A DNA stretch of 64,000 nt from Leptonema illini DSM 21528 (GTDB taxonomy: Bacteria > Spirochaetota > Leptospiria > Leptospirales > Leptonemataceae). A model generated the notes under the pieces. It did not search any database and was not told where the DNA came from. It saw only the letters and a list, made by a program, of their open reading frames with translations. The stretch lies in contig NZ_JH597773.1 of assembly GCF_000243335.1 (NCBI RefSeq), positions 1,447,989-1,511,988 of the forward strand. The letters run 5' to 3'. Both the position numbers and the translations under genes were made by a program. Below are positions 36,559-45,161 of this stretch, in pieces; the first letter of the stretch is position 1; every line of letters starts with the position of its first letter.

Positions 36559-36615
36559 TGCGAATGCGCTCCCCGTGTGAGAGATTCTACCAGCGGATCG
36601 CTACGTCGTCAAGCA
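36527..36615 (-). repeat. Promoter-bearing repeat, copy 2
   Basis: This is the partner of 33475-33567. On the minus strand it gives TTGACG (36612-36607), 17 bases, TAGAAT (36589-36584), a ribosome site and the start of mntA. It overlaps the 3' end of the next upstream gene by about seven bases. Confidence 0.8.
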
Positions 36616-37070
36616 AGAGTTGCAGAATCGTGGACTTCGATGATCGATCGCGTCCTTCCGCTTTTATCAATATAGCACCGGTGCAGGTAGTACACCGGAC
36701 CATCCTCTCCGGAAGTGAGCATCTCAAGTATTGCTTCGCCTTTTTCCTCTGACCGGGGTGGGCTGTGCAAGATCGGCCCACCCCGGGCTATGGGTTTCAA
36801 GTCGTTCATCAATGGCTTGAGTATATCATCAAGGCACCGTAATCCCACTCGCTTCCAGCGGAGCACTGATATCTGCACGTTGAATTCAGAATTCGATTCG
36901 GTATTCTCTGGCAGGGTGTAGACTGATTCAAACCAGAGCATGCTCTCGCGCTCAGTGTCGTTCGCTCGGTACATCTGCCCATCGAAACGAATGTCTCGAA
37001 ATGAGCGGAAGTTGCACGCGGTAATGCCGGCAAGAAGGCAAATGGAGAATATAAACCAAAGAGCTCTCAT
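36609..37070 (-). CDS. Putative lipoprotein, unknown function
   Basis: This 153-residue protein has a signal peptide ending in LLAGITAC, a lipobox. The mature part is charged, with strand-like stretches (NVQISVLRWKRVGL). No family is recognised. It lies upstream of mntA on the same strand, and its last codons reach into the repeat that carries the mntA promoter. Confidence 0.6.
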   Translation of the reverse strand: MRALWFIFSICLLAGITACNFRSFRDIRFDGQMYRANDTERESMLWFESVYTLPENTESNSEFNVQISVLRWKRVGLRCLDDILKPLMNDLKPIARGGPILHSPPRSEEKGEAILEMLTSGEDGPVYYLHRCYIDKSGRTRSIIEVHDSATLA

Positions 37071-37102
37071 GTTAGCACGTTATTTTTTTGACTGTCGATT
37101 GA

Positions 37103-37723
37103 TCAGGCGAGGCCTTTTCCTTGATTCCATTGATTTCTAAGTCTTAAGTGTCGGTTTATCGATTCATCGAAACTTTCGTCATCGTTCAGAGCGAATACGG
37201 CAAAATCAGGAGTCTTCTTCAATGATTCGAGGGCGTCGCCCACTTCGATGCGCATGGCAACCCTGGCCACTGACATCATATATCGCCTGTTCCATTCGTC
37301 TTCAAAATCGTCTCTCTCAATATCGCTGTTCTCAAGAAAATCCGTATACCTTTCTGAGAGTACATCCAGATGGGATTCTATCTCCTTCCCCAGGCTCGTG
37401 AAGCTGTATTTCCATTCAGTAGCTCCCGATGCGGCGTATTTCCAATCTCCCATATTCCACTTCAACGATAGGATTTCTTTATTTGTTTTATATTTGTAGA
37501 ATTCTATGGAATGCGCCAATCCGTCTACAGTATTGAAACAGGGGTGTATATCATTGTAGATCGCATTACAATCCAGTGCAAATGCATAGAATACTTCGTT
37601 TTCCTTTCCGGCACTGAAATTCTGAATGTAATCGCATAGCAAATCGTATAAACCTTGCTCGAACCCGGCGGCCTTTTCTATTCTCTCCCATTCCGCATCT
37701 AAGTCCATTGTATTCCGCCTCAT
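37103..37723 (-). CDS. DUF4303-like protein
   Basis: This 206-residue soluble protein carries VFYAFALDCNAIYNDIHPCF near residue 43 and LKWNMGDWKYAASGATEWKY near residue 83. The order resembles the DUF4303 family, whose members are often found near toxin and immunity genes. The match is from memory and tentative. Before the IS256 insertion this gene followed the RHH antitoxin directly, only about 18 bases after its original stop. Confidence 0.6.
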   Translation of the reverse strand: MRRNTMDLDAEWERIEKAAGFEQGLYDLLCDYIQNFSAGKENEVFYAFALDCNAIYNDIHPCFNTVDGLAHSIEFYKYKTNKEILSLKWNMGDWKYAASGATEWKYSFTSLGKEIESHLDVLSERYTDFLENSDIERDDFEDEWNRRYMMSVARVAMRIEVGDALESLKKTPDFAVFALNDDESFDESINRHLRLRNQWNQGKGLA

Positions 37724-37810
37724 TTATCTCGTGAAGAAAGTCAGAGTTTGTAAGAGCCCGGTCTGAGTTTCTGCCTGATCAGCTCTTTATGATTCACCGA
37801 TCTGTCGGTC

Positions 37811-39189
37811 GACTATGTCCCAGTGATAGTTAGACTTTGAGGCGGGACCCACTGAATGCATCCTATGCCGAGATCCGCTCGTCAATCTTTTTATCCAGGA
37901 AGCTGTTTAAGAACTCATGGATATGAGTGTATGACCGCACCTTACGGAATTGTTCCTCCTGTGATAGCAGGAGACTGCCGACCCATCGGAGCACCTGGTC
38001 TGTCTGAGGCCTTGACCGTTTAACCCGGTTAAGCTGAGATCTGGGATTCGAGAATGCCGAATCGATCAGATTGGTTGTGTAAAAGGATGTTCTCAATTTC
38101 GGCGGCATATTGATGCGATGCAGCGTTAACAGTGCCTCTAAACCCTCCTGAAGACTCTGAGAGGCACTGTAGCTGATGGATTCGAGCCATGATAGAACGG
38201 ACCGCATCTCGCTTGCGACATCTTCGTAACTGTTAGCGCTGAATGCCTGCTTGTATCTCTTGCAGAATTCTGCATGATACTTCCGTGGGAGCTTGGCAAG
38301 AACATTTCTCTGTTTATGAAGGTAGCAGAGTTGGATCTCTGCCTTCTTTCCGAAGAACTCTCTGGCCGCTTTTTCAAGAGCCTTTGATCCATCCATGACG
38401 ACAAGCACACGATCTGTGAAGCGGATATCACGGCTCTCGATTGATTGAAGGACACTGAGTGCGCTATCAGCATTCTCTGTAGACCCCTCAGAAATGCCCA
38501 GAAAATGCTTGTTTCCGGCCGTATCGACCCCGAGAGCAACGATTACGACAGAGCCGCCGAATACGATGCCATCAAGAACAATACACCAGAATGTCTGATC
38601 AGGAAACCTGCGTGAATTCAAATGATTGAGCGACTCACGGCTGGACTTCACAAACTCCCGCGAAACCGCACTCCGCGAAAGGCCGAGAGAGGCTTCTGTC
38701 TTTCTCAGCGTCTTTTCATAGTTCCGGGTGCTGATGCCCGCCAGCATCAGGCGCTCAACATGCTCGCGAAGATCAGAGCGATCCTGAAGGATCTCATATC
38801 GCTCCAGCTTCACCTCCTTGCCGTTACGTCGAGCTCTGGGCTTCTGGATGGCCACCCTTTCTCCATCGAGCACAATGGAACCTCGCTGGCTGCCGCCTCG
38901 ATGAGCAAATCCACGGCCTCTCTTATGCTCCCCTGTCTTGCCGCATAACGTTTCGATTTCTTCGAGAATCAAAGCTCCTACGTAGCCGAGTGCAAATTCG
39001 CGCACACGGGAATCGAGGCTGGTTCGAATATAATCCCGAAACTCATCGGCCGCCAGGCTTTGTGTTTGACTGTTTTCTGCCCGTTCGTTCTTCTTCACTT
39101 GGAACCCTCCGTAAGGGAATGTGGTTGTTCGGCCCATTTTGGGCCAGGGTTCCGCCTTTTCAAACTCTAACTAAATTCGGGACATAATC
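37811..39189 (-). mobile_element. Complete IS256-family element with 9-bp target duplication
   Basis: The 1379-bp element is bounded by imperfect inverted repeats that begin GACTATGTCCC on the left and GATTATGTCCC on the right; both continue with TAGTTAGA and TTTGA. CTGTCGGTC stands directly outside each end (37802-37810 and 39190-39198), the 8-9 bp duplication expected of this family. The interior encodes one transposase on the minus strand. The insertion cut the 3' end of an RHH antitoxin gene. Confidence 0.93.
37863..39098 (-). CDS. IS256-family (mutator-type) transposase
   Basis: This 411-residue DDE transposase has the first D in WCIVLDGIVFG, the second in VLVVMDGSKALEKAA followed by IQLCYLHKQRN, and TTNLIDSAFSNPRSQ near the end. 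The frame is intact, so it may be active. The GTG at 39098 has a GGAGGG site seven bases upstream and is preferred to an ATG 39 bases earlier. Confidence 0.92.
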   Translation of the reverse strand: MKKNERAENSQTQSLAADEFRDYIRTSLDSRVREFALGYVGALILEEIETLCGKTGEHKRGRGFAHRGGSQRGSIVLDGERVAIQKPRARRNGKEVKLERYEILQDRSDLREHVERLMLAGISTRNYEKTLRKTEASLGLSRSAVSREFVKSSRESLNHLNSRRFPDQTFWCIVLDGIVFGGSVVIVALGVDTAGNKHFLGISEGSTENADSALSVLQSIESRDIRFTDRVLVVMDGSKALEKAAREFFGKKAEIQLCYLHKQRNVLAKLPRKYHAEFCKRYKQAFSANSYEDVASEMRSVLSWLESISYSASQSLQEGLEALLTLHRINMPPKLRTSFYTTNLIDSAFSNPRSQLNRVKRSRPQTDQVLRWVGSLLLSQEEQFRKVRSYTHIHEFLNSFLDKKIDERISA

Positions 39190-39473
39190 CTGTCGGTCAT
39201 GCCGGACTCATATTTCCCGAGGTAATTTTCGCCGAGTTCATAAGGCGATTTTGCGCCTTCTCGGGCCTCTTTCAATCCTTTTCGTAAATCACGGACAAGA
39301 CTCTCATCTTTGAGAATCGCTGCCATTTCTTCGCCTGTTACAGTTGATTGCGAGGCGACATAGTGAACGGCAGCATGTTTGATAAAATTCGATAGCGTGC
39401 GGCCTTCCCCGGCAGCGGCGTTTTTCAAGAGATTATACGTGCCGTCGTCAATGCGTACTGTTACCGTTTTCAT
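39171..39473 (-). CDS. RHH antitoxin with C-terminus replaced by IS256 sequence
   Basis: The N-terminus (MKTVTVRIDDGTYNLLKNAA, then GRTLSNFIKHA) is a ribbon-helix-helix DNA-binding domain. The last five residues (IMSRI) and the stop come from the right end of the insertion sequence. Removing the element and one target copy restores a longer ending, SVNHKELIRQKLRPGSYKL, whose stop is at 37741. About 19 native residues are thus cut off. No toxin partner stands next to it. Whether the shortened protein works is unknown. Confidence 0.8.
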   Translation of the reverse strand: MKTVTVRIDDGTYNLLKNAAAGEGRTLSNFIKHAAVHYVASQSTVTGEEMAAILKDESLVRDLRKGLKEAREGAKSPYELGENYLGKYESGMTDRIMSRI

Positions 39474-39553
39474 ATAATCCCTCGCATCATTCGTATGAAG
39501 ATCTGCGCAGCGATATGCTGGTGTCGATTCGTTTTTAGAGGTGTAACGTAATA

Positions 39554-39817
39554 TCAGAGAGTGCCTTTCTGATTTGGTTGGCCTCTTTCTTGTTCTTTGA
39601 ACCAAAGAGCAGCTCCATTTCCGTGATTGCGGAGAATATCAGAGTCTATCTTGCGATTCTTCCAAATTCCAGCCGCCTCGAAGAAGCTATTTTGCATGCT
39701 CTTTTTAGTAACCAGTCCGGAAGATTCCTGAACCTCGACAAAATCCATGGATTCCAGGACCTTTAATAAGGCCCTGGCTTTGTTTTCGTCCTTAATCTTA
39801 AGAACAACTCGGCTCAT
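39554..39817 (-). CDS. Short antitoxin-like protein with odd C-terminus
   Basis: This 87-residue protein carries FFEAAGIWKNRKIDSDILR, the C-terminal block seen in many small VapB/Phd-like antitoxins. After it the frame runs on as GNGAALWFKEQERGQPNQKG, which looks unlike the family and suggests a frameshift or fused debris. In another frame a 27-codon ORF (39618-39535, MELLFGSKNKKEANQ) might be the start of a lost partner. It is probably a damaged toxin-antitoxin locus. The 200-bp gap to 40027 shows no gene. Confidence 0.45.
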   Translation of the reverse strand: MSRVVLKIKDENKARALLKVLESMDFVEVQESSGLVTKKSMQNSFFEAAGIWKNRKIDSDILRNHGNGAALWFKEQERGQPNQKGTL

Positions 39818-40026
39818 AAGAAACGAGAATATCAGTTCAAGGAGAGCCCGTCATTCTTTTTTCTAATGTTCATCCTGTCTCCCTTCTCGACCAGCAGCGC
39901 CGTTATTCGAAGACCGGCCTTACTTCTGGAAAACTTCTACCTGAAAACGAATCAGGAATCAAGAAAATCTTAGCAGCGACATTTTACTTGCCAGGCTTCG
40001 CAGTTTGCGAATTCAATGGGAGCAAG

Positions 40027-40344
40027 GTGTCTCTCGAAGCCATTGCTCCATTAGCCTTATGCGCCGTCGTTGCCGTCGGATTTGCCTTTGTGCTTTTTTT
40101 CGGGCTCATCCGTCGACGTCGGTCCGGTCGAGGGAGCGATCTGCCGTCAGAGCCGGGAGCTCCCTACATCGTTCGTGTGTATGAGCCTGACGTCACTTCA
40201 GAGACCTCTTTTCAGAGCCTTGCAGAGGCCCGGCAATACGCCAATGATGCGGCGTCAGAGACCGAGAACGGACCTGTTTATGCCGATGTGCTGGGTGAGA
40301 ACGGCGCTATTATGTATCGGGGCAGGCATTACGGGCATGGTTAA
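40027..40344 (+). CDS. Small single-pass membrane protein
   Basis: This protein of about 105 residues starts at GTG with GGGAG four bases upstream; a TTG 13 codons earlier is an alternative. One membrane helix (LALCAVVAVGFAFVLFFGLI) is followed by RRRR and a soluble domain (YIVRVYEPDVTSETSFQSLA). I do not recognise the family. It overlaps the next, convergent gene by four bases. Confidence 0.5.
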   Translation: MSLEAIAPLALCAVVAVGFAFVLFFGLIRRRRSGRGSDLPSEPGAPYIVRVYEPDVTSETSFQSLAEARQYANDAASETENGPVYADVLGENGAIMYRGRHYGHG

Positions 40345-40637
40345 CGCTCGATAAAAGGGAGAAAGAAATCGAGAATTAGAACAGCCACTACGATGCCTGA
40401 ATAGTATCGCATCGGTATGAAGAAGAAATCATTCTTCTGCTTCTTCGATTCGAAATAGTTCCCCAGAAAGAAATAGATCGCCGCAAGCAGGGCGGCTATA
40501 GAATAGAAGAGCAGGGTGATCGAGTACACATCGATTCCCATCTGGCTTCTTACGAGGCGATACAGAACTCCGGCTCCTATTGCTGCAGCAGGGACAAGAT
40601 ATCCTCGTAACGACGAGAAGATGATGACATGGCTCAT
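40341..40637 (-). CDS. Hypothetical membrane protein
   Basis: This 98-residue protein has three hydrophobic segments (YLVPAAAIGAGVLY, ITLLFYSIAALLAAIYFF, YSGIVVAVLILDFFLPF). Nothing further can be assigned. It lies downstream of the YhhN-like gene on the same strand. Confidence 0.5.
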   Translation of the reverse strand: MSHVIIFSSLRGYLVPAAAIGAGVLYRLVRSQMGIDVYSITLLFYSIAALLAAIYFFLGNYFESKKQKNDFFFIPMRYYSGIVVAVLILDFFLPFIER

Positions 40638-40685
40638 TGGCTCCTCCAGAGAGTAATTGTCGCCGGTTTCTATTTGAGACGGCCT

Positions 40686-41363
40686 CTACACTCTGTCAAA
40701 AAATCCAGCGCTGAGGGCGATCAATGCCTGTCCGGAATAATAGAAGGCCAGATTTATTCTGCCGTAACGCCATGTGTGTCGGAATCTTCCAAGTGCCAGA
40801 ATAACATCTGAAATATAAAAGAGCACGGCGCCTCCCGTGATCAGATAGGCCTGGGTCTGTGAAAAGAAGTCTCCGTAAAAAACGGAAACCGCTCTGTTTA
40901 CCATAAGGCTTATAATAATCACATAGAATAAAACGGGGACTTTCAGATCGCCCAGACCTGGTAAAAGGTAGAGGTATATTGCTATGCCTGAAACAAAAAG
41001 AATTGCTGCACTGATCCAGTCCTGACTGTAAAGACCGCTGAACCATGTAAATGCAATGGCATAGGCGATGTGCCCCGCAAGAAAAAGAACCAGACCGATT
41101 TTAAAGGCTTTTTTGGATCTGTTCATAAACATGAGCGACATATCGCCGCCAAAACTGAGAAGGATACCGATGAGCAGGGATAGGGTGTAATCTGTTCGGA
41201 ATGAATCTGCCCGAAAAAATGATGCAAGCAGCAGGACGGTCATGAGTGTAGAAGAGAGCGGTTTCCAGAAATGAATCCCTTTTTCATTGGAGGCGAATTC
41301 GTAACGATGCAGCATTGTCACCGTAATAATCATTGATGCGATAATGATGCCATAGATAGTCAT
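40686..41363 (-). CDS. YhhN/TMEM86-family membrane protein (lysoplasmalogenase-like)
   Basis: This 225-residue protein has about eight membrane helices. Family marks are WKPLSSTLMTVLLLA, LLSFGGDMSLMF, GLVLFLAGHIAYA and GAVLFYISDVILALGRF, ending LAFYYSGQALIALSA. Animal TMEM86 proteins hydrolyse lysoplasmalogens; bacterial members are little studied. The two conserved aspartates (GGDMSL and ISDVIL) are present. Confidence 0.85.
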   Translation of the reverse strand: MTIYGIIIASMIITVTMLHRYEFASNEKGIHFWKPLSSTLMTVLLLASFFRADSFRTDYTLSLLIGILLSFGGDMSLMFMNRSKKAFKIGLVLFLAGHIAYAIAFTWFSGLYSQDWISAAILFVSGIAIYLYLLPGLGDLKVPVLFYVIIISLMVNRAVSVFYGDFFSQTQAYLITGGAVLFYISDVILALGRFRHTWRYGRINLAFYYSGQALIALSAGFFDRV

Positions 41364-41459
41364 TGCTCTTTTCCTTTGTTGTTCATGTTTGCTATGCTTA
41401 AGGGTAATGCTCTCTGTTGCCTTCGCTGGGGCAGTTTTATAATCTTGTCATCGCCGAAA

Positions 41460-41668
41460 ACCGTCGCCGCTCTTTTTGAGGCGTCAACTTTGCTGGTGGG
41501 GGGGGGGATTAAATTGATGAAACTTTCGACTTGTTGCCAGAGAAAACTTCCCTCAAAGAATTGACAGAGATTCCAAGATCGTTTTCCACTTCTTTGCTGG
41601 TTTTGCCGATGCGAATCCACCGCCATTCTGCGAAATCTATCATCGTAAGGCTGGCCTCTTTTGCCCAT
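41460..41668 (-). pseudogene. IS3-type transposase OrfA remnant
   Basis: On the minus strand the frame from 41668 reads GKRGQPYDDRFRRMAVDS. One frame over it continues as RIGKTSKEVENDLGIS and LREVFSGNKSK, a single HTH domain of IS3-type OrfA split by a one-base shift. After that comes a ten-base G run (41498-41507 on the plus strand) and no further match. It is a dead fragment. Confidence 0.6.
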
Positions 41669-41752
41669 AGATTACCCCTTTTCATTTTACTGTCTCCTGT
41701 CCAGGAAAAGGGAGGAAGATCAAACCCTCAGTTAGACGACGTGTGGCGCTAT

Positions 41753-42682
41753 TCAGCATTCATCTTCAAGATCATCGATCCCAAAATTAGGAGCAATGCG
41801 TCGGTACTTACTCATAATGGCAGAGATAGACATATCCTTATGATAATGGAAACAGTAGCTTGCTTTCAACTCCTCTTTTGAACGGATCAAGAAAAAACCA
41901 TCACTGGTGCTACCAACTAGCCCCGTTTTCTTCAGGGGTGTAGTGATATTGATCTGTACGTAATCATATTTGAATTGATAGCCCCTTTTCTTAAGAAACG
42001 GAAGCATTTGGCGAATTGAAAGTGGTTTCCTGAGACTTGCATTCCGATCCTGAAGAAGATCGAGAATCAGCAATTGCAGGTGATAGGTTTCGCCTACAGG
42101 GAATTGGCCGGGCCGGTCTTTGGCGCCCTGAATGAGAAACATCAGAGGATTCTTGCCAGATGACTTTGTAGCCGATTTGGGTTTCCGATTAATTTGCTTG
42201 AGAAGGTAAGGGTCGTCTGCGGGATTGACAAGCAACCCTCGCTTGAATACACCAAGGAGAGGAAACCACGGATTGAATTGAGAACGCGGATACATTTGCT
42301 CGTATATGAGAAAATTCTCCACATAGTCTTTTGTTTTTGCAAAGAAAATCGATTTGAGTTCGTTACTGCCGACTTCTGCAAATCGGTCTTCGATGGCATT
42401 CATATAGTTGGAGGTCTCTGATTCAACTATGGCCCAATCTATACTAACTTCCTTCTGCTGCTCCACAGCCAAATAGTGTTCAAAAACCAGTTGTTCCATG
42501 CTGGAATATAGGTTGAGATCAAACGAAGTGAGCTCTGATCGAACTTTGGTCGACCGAAGTTTGAACGAAAGAAGATTAGTGACATGGCCATGCACATTAT
42601 TCCTGAAGAGATCCTGCTTTACAGTCCCACTTGGTGGCAATGGCGCGAATGGTTGCAGAGAACGTGCGTTACTTGGTGACAT
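41753..42682 (-). CDS. Hypothetical protein with winged-helix-like C-terminus
   Basis: This 309-residue protein has no signal or membrane segment. The N-terminal 140 residues are helical. The C-terminal part (KPLSIRQMLPFLKKRGYQFK, then INITTPLKKTGLVG) looks like a winged helix. The family is unknown. Its start overlaps the end of the methyltransferase gene by 14 bases, so the two are coupled. Codon use is AT-rich compared with the core genes. Confidence 0.55.
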   Translation of the reverse strand: MSPSNARSLQPFAPLPPSGTVKQDLFRNNVHGHVTNLLSFKLRSTKVRSELTSFDLNLYSSMEQLVFEHYLAVEQQKEVSIDWAIVESETSNYMNAIEDRFAEVGSNELKSIFFAKTKDYVENFLIYEQMYPRSQFNPWFPLLGVFKRGLLVNPADDPYLLKQINRKPKSATKSSGKNPLMFLIQGAKDRPGQFPVGETYHLQLLILDLLQDRNASLRKPLSIRQMLPFLKKRGYQFKYDYVQINITTPLKKTGLVGSTSDGFFLIRSKEELKASYCFHYHKDMSISAIMSKYRRIAPNFGIDDLEDEC

Positions 42683-43199
42683 CGATTTCGATCCTCATTG
42701 ACGGAAATATTTCGTCGCCACCGCTCGTCCGGAAGATATAGTCTCCATATTCCTTCTTTGAATCGATCGCTTTTACACAACGGATCGTTAGTTGCGCAGA
42801 GAGGCGGCTTTTGGCCGCATCAATTGTTTTTGAAACCTTTTCGGGTGCACAGTACTTATTTGTCAGACTCCCGATGATAATAATTCGACCCCTACCTTTC
42901 AAGACACGTACTATTTCTTCCAGAATCTGGATACCTTCAGACGGATCATTGAATCCATATTGCCATGGGTTACAGATGATCGCAACTCGGAATGAGTCAT
43001 CACCGACTGGTATCTCGTTCGCAGAACAGCACAGATCAATGTGATTGTTGGAACACCGAGTGCCTATCCCCTCGTCTGCATCCGTCAAAAGACAAACAGG
43101 ATAGAACCTCTGGCCAAAATTGCCGCACCCGGCCCCAAGTTCAATGTTGTCGCCTTTGAATGCGTTACCCAATTTTTTAGATGCTTTTTGTTTTTGCAT
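42669..43199 (-). CDS. SAM-dependent methyltransferase, small
   Basis: This 176-residue class I methyltransferase has motif I IELGAGCGNFGQRFYP near residue 20. An acidic loop follows (LLTDADEGIG), then motif IV FRVAIICNPWQYGFN and GRGRIIIIGSL. NPWQYG replaces the more usual DPPY. The target (small molecule, RNA or protein) is unknown. It precedes the gene at 41753 with an overlap. A GTTAGAC seven-mer lies four bases before the ATG. Confidence 0.75.
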   Translation of the reverse strand: MQKQKASKKLGNAFKGDNIELGAGCGNFGQRFYPVCLLTDADEGIGTRCSNNHIDLCCSANEIPVGDDSFRVAIICNPWQYGFNDPSEGIQILEEIVRVLKGRGRIIIIGSLTNKYCAPEKVSKTIDAAKSRLSAQLTIRCVKAIDSKKEYGDYIFRTSGGDEIFPSMRIEIDVTK

Positions 43200-43203
43200 A
43201 GTT

Positions 43204-43338
43204 GTCTAACGTAAAAGATTTCACGACGGCCTGCTTGCTGGCTGTGGCTCGAAGCCCGGACGGCATTTTCCCGCATAACCGGGTCAGACCCAAGGTCGAC
43301 CGGAAGGGAGGCCGCAGCTTGAAATCGACAGTAATGCG
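43204..43338 (-). other. attC-like imperfect palindrome
   Basis: On the plus strand GTCTAAC (43204-43210) is followed six bases later by GATTTCACGACGGCC. About 85 bases on, the near-complement GGCCGCAGCTTGAAATC appears, with two small hairpins inside. Size (135 bp) and outer seven-mer match integron attC sites, but the opposite core (GTAATGC) departs from GTTRRRY. It fills the gap between two minus-strand genes. Other folded RNA or DNA elements are equally possible. Confidence 0.3.
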
Positions 43339-44132
43339 ACGTGCGCGGTTCGGGCTGCTGAAATTCACTGTCTGGTATCGTATTCGATGGGATTTAATTC
43401 TGAAACAGGTTCCATACCGGCATTCTTTTTAAACTTCATGTTGCATATAAAGTTTGCCATTGAATCCGAAGGATCAATTGATTGAAAATTCAGTTTATTC
43501 ATGGTTTCCCTTACCAGCAAAACGGAAAGGAGTGGTTGGGTTTCAAGCATACCAGTAGCTGTATTAAGTACATTTCCTTTTGCATTAATTATTGCTTTTT
43601 CAACAGGTATGGTGCCCAGTATTTCTCTCCCAATGCGTAGACTGGCACTGCAAATATAGTCCTGATACATTTCATTTCTTTTTCCGGCTGGCAGACTTTT
43701 CATATTAAGCTTTCCGGATTTCAATAAAGATTTTTGTTCCTTTGGAATAACTTTGTCATCATGAACTTCCAAATCGGCTACAATTATGCTTGGCGAGGGA
43801 AATTTTATTGTAATACTGGAGCCAACGGATTGAACTTCACTAAACGGTTCGAGATTCCGTATGGCTTCAGAGTAAGCTTCGATATCCCTGGATAAGATTC
43901 GTTTACCGATATTCACCATCTCGGACCAAGATATGTGTTCGTTCTTCCATTCTCTATATTTGGTTTCATACTGGATTTTGTCTTTTTGCCTGGCTTCTTC
44001 AATCAATCCAAGTAGTTTTAAAGCTTTCTTCTTATCTAGGGAAAAGATCTTATCAAAGAAGCTTGGCTTATAGGTATCATATTCCCTATATGTCAGCGGA
44101 AGTTGTCGCCTCAGTTGATATAGATTTTAATC

Positions 44133-45161
44133 TCAGGCGGCATCCTGTCCAGTCTTTTGTTTATCCCGAGGATTCAAAGCAACTTTCTCTGGTTGCGTCC
44201 ATGGCCGAGTATGTCGGCTCCATCGCTCCGGGTGCTTGGCACGAGCAACCGCATACGTTAACCTGCGCTTCGCAAGGATGGCCTCCGATTCCCCTGTCCG
44301 CCTCTGCGCTGGAGTGACATAGCCTATAGCAGAATGCCGATGGCTATGGTTATAATACTCCTGAAACCGCTCCATCCAATCAATAGCGGCTTGCATTGTC
44401 TCAAATCGGACCGGGTATCGATGGTTATATTTCAAATGCTTGAAGAGGGATTCGGAATAAGGGTTATCATCACTTACTCCGGGGCGCGAATAGCTCGGTT
44501 TGCCCCAGGAAGCCAGGCAGGATAAGAATTCCGCAGATGTCATGGGAGTGCCGTTATCCTGATGCACGACAAGAGACTTTTTGGATACTTTGTGCATCAG
44601 GCATGCCTTCTGCAATAGATCCGCAGCCAGTATCCCCGATTCTTGCTCATGAATGGACCAGCCGACAATATAGCGGTCCCAGATATCAACGATCAGATAC
44701 AGATAGTAATGCACTCCGCGCTCTTCGGATGCAAGATAGCTGATGTCCCATGTCCACACTTGATTCGGTCCTGAGGCAACGTACTCATCAGGTCGACTGC
44801 GCTCAGGTGCCCGGGACCGACCGCGGTGAACTCGAAGGCCTTCCTGGCGCATGACCCGATAATAAGTCGATTCCGACCCTATATACAGGCCTTTTTCCGC
44901 GAGAATGGATACGATCTGATGTGGATTCAGATCCGTAAATTCGGGAAGGCAGACAGTATCTCGTATAACCCTTCTCTCGTCTGGCGAGAGTGCATTCGAT
45001 ACGGCAAAACGATTGTCTTTACGGCGATCATCGCTCGGATTTTTCTCCCACCGCTCAAGTGTACGCAGACTGATGCCCGCGGTATCTGCTGCAAGCCTCA
45101 GTCGAGCCCCTGACTTCTGTGCCTCACGGATCGCATCGGTGATATGCATACGCTCACTCAC
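44133..45161 (-). CDS. IS3-family transposase OrfB (integrase)
   Basis: This 342-residue rve-type integrase has the DDE residues in VWTWDISYLAS, VVHQDNGTPMTS and NPYSESLFKHLKY. It starts at GTG overlapping the orfA stop as GTGA. The catalytic residues are all present and the frame is intact. Confidence 0.92.
   Translation of the reverse strand: MSERMHITDAIREAQKSGARLRLAADTAGISLRTLERWEKNPSDDRRKDNRFAVSNALSPDERRVIRDTVCLPEFTDLNPHQIVSILAEKGLYIGSESTYYRVMRQEGLRVHRGRSRAPERSRPDEYVASGPNQVWTWDISYLASEERGVHYYLYLIVDIWDRYIVGWSIHEQESGILAADLLQKACLMHKVSKKSLVVHQDNGTPMTSAEFLSCLASWGKPSYSRPGVSDDNPYSESLFKHLKYNHRYPVRFETMQAAIDWMERFQEYYNHSHRHSAIGYVTPAQRRTGESEAILAKRRLTYAVARAKHPERWSRHTRPWTQPEKVALNPRDKQKTGQDAA

Noticed and set aside
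37816-39184. IS256 ends set at TGTCCC/GGGACA
   Set aside because: The bases outside do not repeat there; moving each end out by five bases gives matching ends and a perfect 9-bp duplication.
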